Below are positions 62,335 through 64,000 of a stretch of DNA of 64,000 nt, one piece after another. The stretch lies in contig JAFGVN010000141.1 of assembly GCA_016937975.1 (NCBI GenBank), forward strand, positions 1 through 64,000, in the 5' to 3' direction. The translations under genes were made by a program, and so were the position numbers. Numbering within the stretch: the first letter of the stretch is position 1; each line of letters opens with the position of its first letter. Source of the stretch: Clostridia bacterium (GTDB lineage: Bacteria > Bacillota > Clostridia > Peptostreptococcales > Acidaminobacteraceae). The notes below the pieces were generated by a model, which worked only from the letters and a program-made list of their open reading frames with translations, was not told the DNA's origin and ran no database searches.

Positions 62335-63537
62335 ATGATTTCCGTTTTAAAATATGGCGGTACAAGTGTCGCTACAGTAGAAAAAATTAAAAGTATTGCA
62401 GAGGCGATTCAAAGTAGATACCTTCAAGGGGAGCAAATCGTGGTTGTCGTTTCTGCTATGGGAAAATCCACAGATCAATTGCTTCGACTAATACATGATG
62501 TGAATCCACATCCGTCAAAACGAGAGTTGGATATGCTATTGGCAACAGGAGAACAGGTCACCATTCCCCTCTTGTCTACAGCTTTAAAGGGTTTGGGATT
62601 AAATGCGATTTCCTTAACTGGAGCACAAGCTGGAATTCAAACAGATGATCAACATTCCAAAGCAAGAATTGAATCTATTGATACAGATTTAATAAGAATG
62701 CATTTGGATGCTGGTACGATTGTGGTTGTGGCTGGTTTTCAAGGCATTAGTCCTACAGGTGATATTACGACACTTGGTAGAGGAGGATCAGATACGACAG
62801 CAGTAGCTTTGGCTGTCGCTTTGGAAGGAAAATGTGAAATCTACACAGATGTAGAGGGTATCTTTACAGTGGATCCAAGATATCATGAAAACGCTAAGAA
62901 ACTAGACCAGATTTCATATGAAGAAATGTTGGAAATGGCAAGTTTGGGAGCAAACGTTCTGGAAACGCGAGCAGTAGAATTGGCTCATAAATTTAATGTA
63001 CCCTTGTATGTTGCCAAAAGCCATGAGAATATTCCAGGAACTTATATCATTGATCGTTCAACATCTCTAGAAACCCCTGCAATAACAGGTATCTCCATTG
63101 ATGAAAGATCTATTATGGCTTCTGTAAAGCATCTGCCATTTTCTCAAGACAACATTGCAAAGTTATTTGTTAAATTGGCTGAAAGAAATTTGTACATTGA
63201 TATGATTTCAATTGCTGCGCCTTATCATGACCATGTCACTGTATCCTTTACGGCATTGAAAGATGACTTAAATGAAATTCAAAATGTGATTAGGACTCTT
63301 CAGAATGACTTTGAAGATATAGATATCACTACAAATGACAAAATAGTAAAGTTATCGGTTGTTGGGATTGGCATGGTTAGTCATTCAGGTGTAGCTGCGA
63401 ATATTTTCAGATTGTTTGCTGAAGGCAATATCCATTACTACCAAGTAACCACTTCTGAAATCAGTATTTCTTATACGGTTCTGCAAGAAGATGTCAATAG
63501 AGCCATTGAACTCATTTCAAAAGCATATCATTTATAA
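62335..63537 (+). CDS. lysC: Aspartokinase
   Basis: 400 residues, monofunctional. Phosphorylates aspartate, the first step toward lysine, methionine and threonine. Kinase-domain motifs are VLKYGGTSVA near the N terminus, VVVVSAMGKSTDQL, LGRGGSDTTAVALA and YTDVEGIFTVDPR. Two ACT-type regulatory domains follow at about 255-400 (the last has GVAANIFRLFAEGNIHYYQV), usually the site of lysine or threonine feedback. AGGAGG is close before the ATG, 10 bases after lysA. It shares the lysine riboswitch, giving control at both RNA and enzyme level. Confidence 0.95.
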   Translation: MISVLKYGGTSVATVEKIKSIAEAIQSRYLQGEQIVVVVSAMGKSTDQLLRLIHDVNPHPSKRELDMLLATGEQVTIPLLSTALKGLGLNAISLTGAQAGIQTDDQHSKARIESIDTDLIRMHLDAGTIVVVAGFQGISPTGDITTLGRGGSDTTAVALAVALEGKCEIYTDVEGIFTVDPRYHENAKKLDQISYEEMLEMASLGANVLETRAVELAHKFNVPLYVAKSHENIPGTYIIDRSTSLETPAITGISIDERSIMASVKHLPFSQDNIAKLFVKLAERNLYIDMISIAAPYHDHVTVSFTALKDDLNEIQNVIRTLQNDFEDIDITTNDKIVKLSVVGIGMVSHSGVAANIFRLFAEGNIHYYQVTTSEISISYTVLQEDVNRAIELISKAYHL

Positions 63538-63624
63538 TGAATTTTATCTCTATATTGCTTTCTTTAGTAAAGGTATCTATTAAAAAGAAATAAATTTTAT
63601 ACATTAAGCACATCACTTCAAACA

Positions 63625-63660
63625 AAAGATCTTTAGAGAATTCTAAAGATCTTTATTTTT
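63625..63660. terminator. Bidirectional terminator after the lysine operon
   Basis: Perfect 13-bp stem AAAGATCTTTAGA (63625-63637) and TCTAAAGATCTTT (63642-63654) with loop GAAT, then ATTTTTTT. The stop codon of the opposing gene is inside the stem. Nothing else is seen in 63538-63624. Confidence 0.92.
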
Positions 63661-63999
63661 TTCTACAATATATTCTAATGTAAGGTGTAATTGATGAAGT
63701 GATTTTTCCAATATTGAAATTTCGTAAATTAAATTGTCATCTTTTATTTTAGCCATTTGTTCCATACTCATAACCAACTGAAGCGCTGTTACAGGAGCAA
63801 AATAAGACATCGAACCCTTAAGTCTATGAAGTAAAATCTGTACTTGATCATAATTATCAACAGCCAATAGTTGTTTGATTGCAGCAATTTCTTCAAGTGA
63901 ATTGTGTTTGAATTTTTCAACCAGTTCAAAGAAAACTTCAAATCCTACCCCTTCTATTGTATCATACAGTTTTTTATAACTGATAATACTCGGATCGAT
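63643..63999 (-). CDS. Hpt-domain protein, C-terminal part only (cut by window edge)
   Basis: The frame is open to the right edge, so the gene begins outside the window. The visible 118 residues form one histidine phosphotransfer domain: VFFELVEKFKHNS, EEIAAIKQLL, then the phospho-accepting site ILLHRLKGSMSYFAPVTALQ, followed by two further helices. Hpt domains relay phosphate between a hybrid kinase receiver and another receiver. Whether it is a free Hpt protein or the tail of a hybrid kinase cannot be told. Confidence 0.85.
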   Translation of the reverse strand: MDPSIISYKKLYDTIEGVGFEVFFELVEKFKHNSLEEIAAIKQLLAVDNYDQVQILLHRLKGSMSYFAPVTALQLVMSMEQMAKIKDDNLIYEISILEKSLHQLHLTLEYIVEKNKDL

Positions 64000-64000
64000 A

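Noticed and set aside
1-64000. Mobile elements, prophage genes, tRNA or rRNA genes
   Set aside because: I looked for transposase-like frames, terminal repeats and tRNA cloverleaf sequences and recognised none.

Overview
The window looks like chromosomal core sequence from a low-GC, Gram-positive, anaerobic Clostridia-type bacterium. The signs are strongly AT-rich DNA, strong AGGAGG-type ribosome binding sites, a PPi-dependent phosphofructokinase, class II fructose-bisphosphate aldolase, short-form ThiC, ThiG/ThiH radical-SAM thiazole synthesis, XRE-cupin regulators and a SpoIIE/RsbU-type phosphatase. A relative of Fusibacter or Acidaminobacter would fit, but the genus is a guess. I see no insertion sequence, prophage, CRISPR array, tRNA or rRNA.

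Layout. 1-3.3 kb: end of a VOC-family gene, glutaminase, a two-receiver diguanylate cyclase, and GreA. 3.3-8.5 kb: thiamine operon (minus strand) thiS-thiG-thiH-thiD2E-thiC-tenI-like, behind a TPP riboswitch with its own terminator and a well-formed promoter. 8.6-11.2 kb: a tail-anchored acidic protein with a degenerate kinase-like head, two bases ahead of a LytTR response regulator. 11.2-17.5 kb: M24 aminopeptidase, two XRE-cupin regulators, a double-HD (HD-GYP) protein, CheV, and 2-amino-3-ketobutyrate CoA ligase. 17.7-24.5 kb: complete oligopeptide ABC transporter oppABCDF with unusual insertions in OppA and OppC. 24.5-30.9 kb: a small membrane protein, then a tight five-gene minus-strand operon GNAT - RluA-type pseudouridine synthase - HEPN protein - uridine kinase - PP2C phosphatase. 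31-33.6 kb: a catalytic-domain-less MltG-like protein, RsuA and RsmF. 33.9-41.6 kb: aldolase, then the proteostasis block tig-clpP-clpX-lon-engB-ppiB. 41.9-53 kb: UvrD-like helicase, chemoreceptor, an exported protein with a previously hidden 30-residue membrane peptide just upstream, PPi-PFK, M32 carboxypeptidase, a SEC-C protein, PlsC, a YhaM-like nuclease and a small membrane protein. 53.1-60.7 kb: receiver protein, parvulin, and the chemotaxis run cheY-cheA-cheW-hybrid kinase-receiver. 60.8-63.5 kb: lysine riboswitch with lysA and aspartokinase. The right edge cuts an Hpt-domain gene.

Together the genes cover cofactor and amino-acid synthesis under riboswitch control, peptide uptake and breakdown (Opp, M24, M32, Kbl, glutaminase), glycolysis, protein quality control, rRNA modification, and much signalling (chemotaxis, c-di-GMP, partner phosphatases). 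The most unusual items are the CARF-less Csm6-like HEPN protein in an RNA-modification operon, the pseudokinase/LytTR pair, the OppC/OppA insertions, and several perfect palindromes placed like operators upstream of kbl, fba and oppA. All functional calls come from reading the sequence; no database search was run.
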